Shown piece by piece: positions 1 through 4,928 of a stretch of 5,718 nucleotides of DNA. How positions within the stretch are numbered: position 1 is the stretch's first letter; every line of letters starts with the position of its first letter. The stretch covers positions 4,355 to 10,072 of the forward strand of contig MGOD01000031.1 of assembly GCA_001795245.1 (NCBI GenBank), read 5' to 3'. The notes beneath the pieces were generated by a model. It ran no database searches, had not been told where the DNA came from, and saw only the letters and a program-made list of their open reading frames with translations. Made by a program: the position numbers and the translations under genes. Origin of the DNA: Chloroflexi bacterium RBG_16_70_13. GTDB taxonomy: Bacteria; Chloroflexota; Limnocylindria; Limnocylindrales; CSP1-4.

Positions 1-585
1 CTCTTCGGCTGGGCGATCCTCACCGGCCGCCGCCGGGCGGTAGCCCTGGGGCTGGGCGTGCTGGCCGTCCTGGCGCTGGCGGCGACGCTCGTTGCCGGGC
101 CCTCCTCCTGGGTCGACCAGGCGACGCTCCTCGCCCGCGTCTCCAAGCCCATCGACACGCCCCACAACTTCACGCCCGGCCGGGTGGCCTTCGAGGCCGG
201 CGCCCCGGTGGCCCTCGCCTGGGCGGTGCAGATCGCGAACTGGGCGGCGGTGGCGGTGGTCGTGGTCTGGGCCACGCTCCGATGCGCCCCGGTGGCCTCG
301 TACCTGGCGGTCGTCGTCGCTTCCCAGCTGATCTCGCCGATCCTGTGGGACCACTACGCGCTCATGCTGCTCCTGCCGGTGGCCTGGCTCGCGTCGATGG
401 GGCATCGCTGGGCGTTGCTGGTCCCGCTGGCGACGGCGGTCCCTTTCGTGAACCTGATCCCGCCGGTCACCTATGCGATCGCGTACTGGGTCACACTCCT
501 CGCCGTCGTGATCGAGGGCCGCCGGATGGTTGCCGCCGGATCCAGTGCCTCGCGACCCTTCACCGAAGGCGTCGCGGGAGGCTGA
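1..585 (+). CDS. GT87-family (DUF2029) membrane glycosyltransferase, C-terminal part
   Basis: The frame is open from the first base to TGA at 583-585, giving the last 194 residues of a protein whose start lies outside the window. It is very hydrophobic, with several Ala/Val/Leu membrane segments. Near the C-terminus it carries SPILWDHY (bases 334-357), followed by a hydrophobic LLLPVAWL stretch. An SP..WDHY motif ahead of a last pair of helices is characteristic of the GT87 family, whose known members (PimE type) are GT-C fold mannosyltransferases. They use polyprenyl-phosphate-mannose on the outer face of the cytoplasmic membrane. The catalytic N-terminal loop is not in view, so donor and acceptor cannot be named. 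The next gene starts 3 bp after the stop, so this is the upstream member of an operon. The family call is from recalled motifs; the substrate is unknown. Confidence 0.8.
   Translation, partial: LFGWAILTGRRRAVALGLGVLAVLALAATLVAGPSSWVDQATLLARVSKPIDTPHNFTPGRVAFEAGAPVALAWAVQIANWAAVAVVVVWATLRCAPVASYLAVVVASQLISPILWDHYALMLLLPVAWLASMGHRWALLVPLATAVPFVNLIPPVTYAIAYWVTLLAVVIEGRRMVAAGSSASRPFTEGVAGG
576..581 (+). promoter_or_regulatory. Ribosome binding site GGGAGG for the 589 gene
   Basis: GGGAGG lies inside the last codons of the preceding gene and ends 7 bases before GTG at 589. This is near-ideal Shine-Dalgarno spacing and favours the GTG over the in-frame ATG at 610. Confidence 0.7.
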
Positions 586-588
586 GCC

Positions 589-1515
589 GTGCGCCGTTCC
601 GAGCGTTTCATGTCGGCCCTGCGCGATCTCACGGCGCGGCGCGGGACGCTCACCTGGCGGGTCCTGGTCGGCGCGGGCGTCGCGCTCGCGGTCATGTACT
701 GGTGGCAGCTCACCCAGACGGGCGGGTCGCCCGTTGACGCGCGCTGGTACTGGTCCGCCGACCCCGCAAACCTCTACCCCCACCCGGAGCTCGGCGAGCG
801 CAACGGCTACAACTACAGCCCGGCCTTCGAGCTCGTCGTCGGGTGGGGCCGCCTCCTGCCGTTCGAGGTATTCACCGCAATCTGGCGGGCCTTCCTTCTC
901 GCCACCGTCGTCTACCTGGCGGGACCGTTCACGGTGCTGGTCCTCCTTTGGTATCCGGTCGCCTCCGAGATCAATGCCGGCAACATCCAGCTTCTCCTCG
1001 CGCTTGCAATCGTGCTGGGCTTCCGTTGGCCGGTGACCTGGGCGTTCGTCCTGCTTACGAAGGTCACGCCCGGCCTCGGGCTAGTGTGGTTCCTCCTTCG
1101 GCGGCGCTGGCGGGACCTCGCGATCGCCCTCGGGCTTACCATGGCCGTCGCCCTCGTCACGTTCGCGCTTTGGCCGGACCGCTGGGCCGCCTACGTCAAG
1201 CTCATCACGGGTGGGCCAGCACCCGCGGTGGCGCCCTGGGACCTCACCCTCTGGGATCGGCTGCCCTGGGCCATCGCGGCGGTGGTCGTCGGGGCCTGGC
1301 GGGGCTGGCGCTGGACCGTCATCGTGGCGGCCACCCTCGCCCTGCCGGTCTTCTACTGGATCAGCCCGTCGCTCCTCGTCGGCACCCTGCCGTTCGTCCG
1401 CGCCGAGATCGGGCGGCGGCTCGAGCGCCGAGCCGTTCCACCCACCGGGCCGTCTGCCCCAGAACAGTTGCCTCGGCAACCAGTCCCCGGACCCAGTGCT
1501 ATCCTCGATCCGTGA
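589..1515 (+). CDS. Compact GT87-like membrane glycosyltransferase (308 aa)
   Basis: This is a polytopic membrane protein, probably with about eight helices, resembling GT87/DUF2029 mannosyltransferases. A basic N-terminus (MRRSERF) precedes a first helix at about residues 24-40. The first outer loop has D50 in DARWYW, a position expected for the catalytic Asp of GT-C enzymes, then YNYSP at 74-78. Family-like signatures follow: GN at 131-132 (EINAGNIQLLL), then LLTKVTPGLGLVWF with K158 and P161-G162. At 308 residues it is shorter than usual GT87 proteins (about 400), and its C-terminus lacks the SP..WDHY motif of the gene upstream; it has YWISPSLL instead, then a Pro-rich tail. The GTG start is supported by GGGAGG at 576-581. 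The TGA stop overlaps the next gene's start. It is clearly paralogous to the gene at 4929: both contain the 14-mer CTGCTTACGAAGGT and share the LTKVTPG motif. The sugar donor and acceptor are unknown. Confidence 0.85.
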   Translation: MRRSERFMSALRDLTARRGTLTWRVLVGAGVALAVMYWWQLTQTGGSPVDARWYWSADPANLYPHPELGERNGYNYSPAFELVVGWGRLLPFEVFTAIWRAFLLATVVYLAGPFTVLVLLWYPVASEINAGNIQLLLALAIVLGFRWPVTWAFVLLTKVTPGLGLVWFLLRRRWRDLAIALGLTMAVALVTFALWPDRWAAYVKLITGGPAPAVAPWDLTLWDRLPWAIAAVVVGAWRGWRWTVIVAATLALPVFYWISPSLLVGTLPFVRAEIGRRLERRAVPPTGPSAPEQLPRQPVPGPSAILDP

Positions 1516-2807
1516 CCTCGCCCGCCCTCGACGCGGAGCCTGCCTGTCAGGAGGTTCCGAAGGACGAATATCGCGCTCCACGCCCCCAGCCCCCGGTCGT
1601 CCCGCCCCTGGCTGCCGGGTCCGTGCGCATCGAATCCCGTGACCTGGCCTCGATCCCGCGCGCCGCGTGGGACCGCCTCGCGGCGGCGAATCCGTGGGCG
1701 ACGCCCTTTTCGGCCTGGGCCTTCCAGCGGGCCTGGTGGGACGCCTACGGCGACAATGCCCACGAGCAGACGCTGGTCCTCGTCGCGGCCGACGCGCCGC
1801 GCGCCCGTGCCGGCGCCATGGGCCTGGAGCGGGACGGCAGCCTCCGGCCCGGCCCGGACGGCGACGACATCCTCGCGATCGTCCCGCTCATGCATCGCCA
1901 CGCGGTGGAGCCGGGCGACGCCGAGCGCCACACGACGCTCCGCCACGATCACGGCGCCGACCTGACACCCGTCCCGGCGAGTTCGAAGGCGATCTACTTC
2001 GGCGCCTCGTACCACGCCGACTACGCGACGATCCTGGCCCGCCCGGTCGATCTCCCCGCCGTTGCAGAAGCCCTCGTCGAGCATCTCTGCGAGGCCTGCC
2101 GGCCTGGCGCCCCGGAGCAGCCCTGGGACGTCGTGGACCTTCGCCGGATCCGCTGCGCCGACCCGACGGGCGATGCTCTCGCCGAGGCCTTCCGCCGGCG
2201 CGAGATCGCCGAGGGCTGGACGCTCGACCTGGAGCGCGAGGACGCCTGCCCGGTCGTCAGCCTTCCGGTCGGCAGCACGATGGACGGCTTCCTCGCCACG
2301 CTCGACGGGAAGGTCCGCCACGAGATTCGGCGCAAGGTCCGCCGGGCCGAGGCCGCCGGCGCCGTAGAGCTCGCGGAATCGGTCGACCCGCTTGCCGACC
2401 TCGAGGCCTTCATCGAGCTCCATCAGCGGCGCTGGGGCGACGAAGGCCTCTTTCCGCCCACGATCGGCGGCCTCCAGAGCCGCGTCTTCGTCCGCCGCCT
2501 GTTCGAGCTGTTCCGTCCGGACGGGGCCGTGCGGCTGAGCTTCCTGGCCGTGGGCGGCCGGCGGATCGCCGCCGGGCTGACGTTCGAGACCCCCGACGTC
2601 GTGCTCTATTACAACGCCGGCATCGATCCCGACGCGCGCGAGCTGTCGCCGGGTGTCGTCCTTGTCGAGCGACTCATCCGCCGCGCCCTCGAGCGCGGCC
2701 AGCGCCGCTTCGACTTCCTGCGCGGCGACGAGGGCTACAAGTACGAGTGGGGCGGCACCGACGAGCCGATCCAGCGCCTCCTCGTCCGTCGCAGGGTCGT
2801 CGCATGA
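1512..2807 (+). CDS. GNAT-fold acyltransferase, BioF2/CelD-like (Acetyltransf_6)
   Basis: Predicted soluble acyltransferase of 431 aa with the tandem GNAT architecture of the CelD/BcsL and FemAB-like group. Counting from GTG 1512, a divergent N-terminal half (WATPFSAWAFQRAWWDAYGD and onwards) precedes the Acetyltransf_6-type domain. That domain begins near residue 257 with MDGFLATLDGKVRHEIRRK; the basic R269-R278 helix is typical. It ends with FDFLRGDEGYKYEWGG from residue 400, the signature strand and loop of this family. Members transfer acyl or aminoacyl groups and often sit in exopolysaccharide or envelope clusters, which fits the glycosyltransferase neighbours. GTG 1512 overlaps the previous stop (GTGA), suggesting coupled translation, since no strong ribosome site precedes it. 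GTG 1623 is an alternative start that would drop a Pro-rich 37-residue leader. The downstream gene overlaps by ATGA. Fold and family are fairly secure; the acyl donor and acceptor are not known. Confidence 0.85.
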   Translation: MTSPALDAEPACQEVPKDEYRAPRPQPPVVPPLAAGSVRIESRDLASIPRAAWDRLAAANPWATPFSAWAFQRAWWDAYGDNAHEQTLVLVAADAPRARAGAMGLERDGSLRPGPDGDDILAIVPLMHRHAVEPGDAERHTTLRHDHGADLTPVPASSKAIYFGASYHADYATILARPVDLPAVAEALVEHLCEACRPGAPEQPWDVVDLRRIRCADPTGDALAEAFRRREIAEGWTLDLEREDACPVVSLPVGSTMDGFLATLDGKVRHEIRRKVRRAEAAGAVELAESVDPLADLEAFIELHQRRWGDEGLFPPTIGGLQSRVFVRRLFELFRPDGAVRLSFLAVGGRRIAAGLTFETPDVVLYYNAGIDPDARELSPGVVLVERLIRRALERGQRRFDFLRGDEGYKYEWGGTDEPIQRLLVRRRVVA

Positions 2808-4084
2808 CGACGTCGAGCGTATCCTCGCGAGCTGCGGGCGCAACCCTGCGAGCTGCGGGCGCAACCGTGGGAGCTGCGGCGAGCGCGATGACCTCGCCCT
2901 TCGGCGACGATCCGTGCTTCCGGCCGGTGACCCGGCTGCCGCTGCCGGGCGGCCGCGACCGGATCCGGGTCGTGGAGCTCCTGGCGACCGGCACGAACGG
3001 CGGCGCCCAGGAGCACGTCCTCAACCTCGTGACCCGCATCGACCGGGAGCGCTACGACGTCTCCGTCTGCTCGCTGTCCGCGGGCAGCGCCGTGCGACGC
3101 CTGGAGCGGGCCGGCTTCCCGGTCTGCGTCATCGAGGCGGCCGACGACGATGCCGCGATCGAGGCCGTCGCGGCGCACCTCGCGGCGATCCGGGCCGACG
3201 TCGTCCACAACCACATGTACCGGGCCGAGATCGTCGGGACGCGGGCTGGCTGGCGGGTCGCCGACGCGGGCCTGCCCCGGCCGTACGTCGTGGGGACGGT
3301 CCATTCGTCGCGAATCCGCTCGGACGAAGACCGCGACCTGATTCGCCGCCTGACGCCGCGGATGGACCACCTCATCGCGGTCTCCTCGTCGATCGTCCGC
3401 AAGATCGCGGACGAGGCCCGCGTCGGTGCGCCGGTCACGCTCATCTACAACGGCATCGACCTCGAGCGGTACGACCAGCAGCTGCCGTGCTGCACCCTCC
3501 GCGAGGAGTACGACCTGCCACCCGAAGGCCCGATGGTCGGGGTGGTGGCCCGGCTCGAGCCGGAGAAGGGGCACCCGACGCTCCTCGACGCCTGGCCCTC
3601 GGTCCTCGCCGAGTTTCCCAACGCCTCCCTGCTGATCATCGGCGAGGGCTCGCGCCGGGAGGCGCTCGAGGCCCAGGTCGAGGGGTTGCGTCTTGCCGGC
3701 TCCGTGATCCTCACCGGGCGTCGCGATGACGTGCCGGCCGTGACGAAGGCCCTCGATGTGGCGGTCCTGCCCTCGTACCGCGAAGCCCAGGGCCTGACGG
3801 TCCTGGAGGCGATGGCCCTATCGCGGCCGGTCGTGGCCTCGAACGTCGGGGGCGTCCCGGAGATGATCGAGGACGGCGTCACGGGGCTGCTCGTGCCACC
3901 GCACGAGCCCGTGGCGCTCGCCGACGCGATCCTCCGCCTGCTCCGCGACCACCCGCTCGCCGACACGCTCGGCCGGGCCGGCCACGATCTCGTCCACGAG
4001 CGCTTCTGTGTCCAGCTCATGGCCCGCGCCGTCGAGACGATCTACGACGAATCGGTCCTTGCGGGAGCGCGCCTCGCAGGGTAG
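2804..4084 (+). CDS. GT4-family (GT-B fold) glycosyltransferase
   Basis: Retaining glycosyltransferase of 426 aa, expected to act in the cytoplasm or at the inner membrane face and to use a nucleotide-sugar donor. The N-terminal Rossmann domain starts at IRVVELLATGTNGGAQEHV, with GGAQ at 66-69, the glycine loop typical of GT4. The C-terminal domain has VVARLEPEKG with R250 and K255, the usual donor-phosphate contacts. LLIIGEG and a GRRDDV stretch follow, then the EX7E motif (E327 and E335 in EAQGLTVLE) and NVGGVPEMIEDGVTGLLVPP. All key GT4 residues are present, so it should be active. The ATG overlaps the upstream stop (ATGA), with AGGG at 2793-2796 seven bases before it. The first 29 residues are an Ala-rich tract encoded by a 21-bp tandem repeat and lie outside the fold. 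Starting at ATG 2888 would give 398 aa, the usual family length. The sugar specificity cannot be read from the sequence. Confidence 0.93.
   Translation: MTTSSVSSRAAGATLRAAGATVGAAASAMTSPFGDDPCFRPVTRLPLPGGRDRIRVVELLATGTNGGAQEHVLNLVTRIDRERYDVSVCSLSAGSAVRRLERAGFPVCVIEAADDDAAIEAVAAHLAAIRADVVHNHMYRAEIVGTRAGWRVADAGLPRPYVVGTVHSSRIRSDEDRDLIRRLTPRMDHLIAVSSSIVRKIADEARVGAPVTLIYNGIDLERYDQQLPCCTLREEYDLPPEGPMVGVVARLEPEKGHPTLLDAWPSVLAEFPNASLLIIGEGSRREALEAQVEGLRLAGSVILTGRRDDVPAVTKALDVAVLPSYREAQGLTVLEAMALSRPVVASNVGGVPEMIEDGVTGLLVPPHEPVALADAILRLLRDHPLADTLGRAGHDLVHERFCVQLMARAVETIYDESVLAGARLAG
2828..2890 (+). repeat. 21-bp tandem repeat in the GT4 gene 5' end
   Basis: Three consecutive 21-bp units lie at 2828-2848, 2849-2869 and 2870-2890. 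Units 1 and 2 match at 20 of 21 bases; unit 3 is degraded, 12 of 21 against unit 2. They encode RAAGATL, RAAGATV and GAAASAM. The last codons are CTG, GTG and ATG, so units 2 and 3 each end in a usable in-frame start codon. The unit length keeps frame, so copy-number change would only lengthen or shorten the N-terminal tract. Confidence 0.85.
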
Positions 4085-4520
4085 CGCCGCCGCTCGCCAG
4101 GTCGCCGGCTTCACCCGGCCGCCAGGTCAACCGCTTATGACCAGATTCTGGCGTCGACGTCTCGTTCAACGTCCGTATGACCATCGGCGTCATACTCCGC
4201 CCGGGATCTTTTGAATCATCGACCGGGGACGGACGTGCTGGCGATTGCTCCCACGGCCTCGGCGGCGGTCCAGCCGGGAACAGGTAGTCGGATCGGGTCT
4301 CGAGCTGTCCCACGATCCGACCGAGCGTCCGGAGTCGCAATCCCTGGATCGTCCCGGTCTCGAGGCGCGAGATCGCCGATTGCGACACGCCCACGAGCCA
4401 GCCGAGCTGCTGCTGTGTGAGGTGCGAGCGCCGGCGGCCGGTCCGGATGCCGTTGCCGATGATCGCCATCCCCAGCGCGAAGGCGGAGTCGTTGTCGTCG
4501 GCAGTCGCCCATGGAGCCAT
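4017..4520 (-). CDS. XRE-type helix-turn-helix transcriptional regulator
   Basis: The reverse-strand product from ATG at 4520 is 167 aa. Residues about 18-73 form a Cro/C1-type HTH: MAIIGNGIRTGRRRSHLTQQ, then LGWLVGVSQSAISRLETG, then GLRLRTLGRIVGQL. The TQQQLGWLVGVSQSAISRLE segment (35-54) is the two-helix DNA-binding unit. It therefore probably binds DNA as a dimer and acts as a local repressor or activator. Beyond residue about 90 the sequence is low in complexity, rich in Arg, Pro and Gly, and unlike a folded domain. It runs 68 bp into the convergent GT4 gene before a stop, so the true 3' end may be earlier if there is a frameshift. The in-frame ATG at 4580 would add 20 residues of no visible function; ATG at 4469 would start at the HTH. 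No good ribosome site precedes any of them. A -10-like CATACT lies 6 bases before ATG 4520, compatible with a leaderless transcript. The family call is firm; the ends are not. Confidence 0.72.
   Translation of the reverse strand: MAPWATADDNDSAFALGMAIIGNGIRTGRRRSHLTQQQLGWLVGVSQSAISRLETGTIQGLRLRTLGRIVGQLETRSDYLFPAGPPPRPWEQSPARPSPVDDSKDPGRSMTPMVIRTLNETSTPESGHKRLTWRPGEAGDLASGGATLRGALPQGPIRRRSSRRRGP
4100..4123. other. GC-rich hairpin just after the GT4 stop
   Basis: Arms 4100-4108 (GGTCGCCGG) and 4115-4123 (CCGGCCGCC) can pair over 9 positions, with one C-C mismatch and one G-T wobble, around a 6-base loop. It lies 16 bases after the GT4 stop, where a terminator would be expected between convergent genes. 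No T-run follows on either strand, so it is not a standard intrinsic terminator. CCAGGTC occurs as a direct repeat on both sides (4097 and 4122). Confidence 0.35.
4137..4195 (-). repeat. Left copy of a 59-bp two-box module
   Basis: Read on the reverse strand, this begins with a dyad at 4175-4195: 7-bp perfect arms GTATGAC and GTCATAC around GCCGATG. Then come 22 bases without similarity to the other copy, then the box GCCAGAATCTGGTCAT (4137-4152), which contains the perfect odd palindrome CCAGA-A-TCTGG. The second copy at 4724-4782 lies in the opposite orientation with identical spacing. The dyads match at 17 of 21 positions, the boxes at 13 of 16 and the spacers at only 5 of 22. This copy lies within the doubtful C-terminal tail of the XRE frame (residues about 109-128), which argues that the tail may not be constrained protein. 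It may be an operator pair, an element end or a dispersed intergenic repeat. Confidence 0.75.
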
Positions 4521-4569
4521 GGACCGAGTATGTCGGCACGCGCATACCCGCTGACCACCGGCCGGTTCG

Positions 4570-4602
4570 CCCCGAATCATCGCGGACTCATCGCGGGCTC
4601 AC
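4570..4602. repeat. Degenerate 11-bp tandem repeat upstream of XRE
   Basis: Three adjacent 11-bp units: CCCCGAATCAT, CGCGGACTCAT and CGCGGGCTCAC. Neighbouring units match at 8 and 9 of 11 positions. The period is close to one helical turn, and the array lies about 50-80 bp upstream of the preferred XRE start. It could be a binding array, but it is short enough to be chance. Confidence 0.4.
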
Positions 4603-4723
4603 CGCGTCCCGTTGGAAATGAACCCGGAACGGCCGCGCCGGTGCCGAGCCCACGGACGCTCTACGCCAACCAGCGCCGGCGCCGCACCCGTGTCGCGATG
4701 GGCTCCGCCTAGCCCGGCTCTCG

Positions 4724-4782
4724 ACATGACGCCGACGGTCATGCGATGAAGAAGCGGGCTCGGAGAGCCTGATTCCGGTCAT
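4724..4782 (+). repeat. Right copy of the 59-bp two-box module
   Basis: The dyad at 4724-4744 has 6-bp perfect arms CATGAC (4725-4730) and GTCATG (4738-4743) around GCCGACG. A 22-base unconserved spacer (4745-4766) follows, then the box GCCTGATTCCGGTCAT (4767-4782). This is the inverted partner of the module at 4137-4195; the GGTCAT cores are 40 bp apart, start to start, in both copies. It lies about 200 bp upstream of the XRE start and about 150 bp before the GT87-like gene at 4929, so it could control either promoter. Confidence 0.75.
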
Positions 4783-4877
4783 CTCGACCCAGGGGCTTGC
4801 CCATCAGCTCCCCGCGGAACCGAAGGGGCCCAGGCGTCCACCCGCCGCGCGCCGCCCGGCGGGCCTCCCTTCCTCCC

Positions 4878-4903
4878 AGGACCTTCGGGCCCGTGCGGGT
4901 CCT
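4878..4903. other. Inverted repeat ahead of the 4929 gene
   Basis: Arms AGGACC (4878-4883) and GGTCCT (4898-4903) flank a 14-base GC-rich loop that itself contains the palindrome CGGGCCCG. It ends 25 bases before the GTG start, so it may fall in the leader or promoter of that gene. No T-run follows. Its function is unknown. Confidence 0.35.
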
Positions 4904-4917
4904 CGCACTGACACCCT

Positions 4918-4921
4918 AGGA
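4918..4921 (+). promoter_or_regulatory. Ribosome binding site AGGA for the 4929 gene
   Basis: AGGA ends 7 bases before GTG 4929 and just follows an in-frame TAG at 4917-4919, which sets the upstream limit of this gene. It supports GTG 4929 over ATG 4974. Confidence 0.5.
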
Positions 4922-4928
4922 TGGCCGC

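Larger units (their letters stand above)
4521..4928. other. Non-coding region between divergent XRE and GT87-like genes
   Basis: About 400 bp with no convincing protein on either strand. It should hold the promoters for the leftward XRE gene and the rightward gene at 4929. It contains an 11-bp periodic repeat, the right 59-bp module and an inverted repeat close to the 4929 start, described separately. I see no tRNA and no clear -35/-10 pair. Confidence 0.6.

Noticed and set aside
843..1511. Upstream extension of the GNAT frame to ATG 843
   Set aside because: It would overlap almost the whole GT87-like gene; the extra sequence is Arg/Pro/Gly-rich shadow protein and GTG 1512 gives a normal coupled start.
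1549..1554. Perfect AGGAGG ribosome-site-like sequence inside the GNAT gene
   Set aside because: No ATG, GTG or TTG follows at a usable distance in the GNAT frame, so it does not mark an alternative start.
1667..2803. Upstream extension of the GT4 frame to ATG 1667
   Set aside because: It runs inside the GNAT gene in another frame, with Arg/Pro-rich shadow composition; ATG 2804 at the stop overlap is the natural start.
1353..2864. Reverse-strand open frame of 503 codons opposite the GNAT gene
   Set aside because: It mirrors the codon structure of the plus-strand GNAT gene, has no recognisable domain, and long antisense frames are expected in high-GC DNA.
4100..4123. Intrinsic terminator after the GT4 gene
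   Set aside because: A hairpin is possible but there is no T-run on either strand, so I list it only as a hairpin.
4213..4582. 9-bp direct repeat GAATCATCG at 4213-4221 and 4574-4582, on either side of the HTH-coding part
   Set aside because: Considered as a target-site duplication, but it lies inside rather than outside the inverted modules and a 9-mer match can arise by chance in a window this size.
4588..4782. Reverse-strand frame of 64 codons starting in the right module
   Set aside because: Arg/Ser/Ala-rich shadow-like composition, no ribosome site and no recognisable motif.
4581..4928. tRNA or CRISPR array in the intergenic region
   Set aside because: No tRNA T-arm consensus with matching stems and no evenly spaced long repeats were found on either strand.
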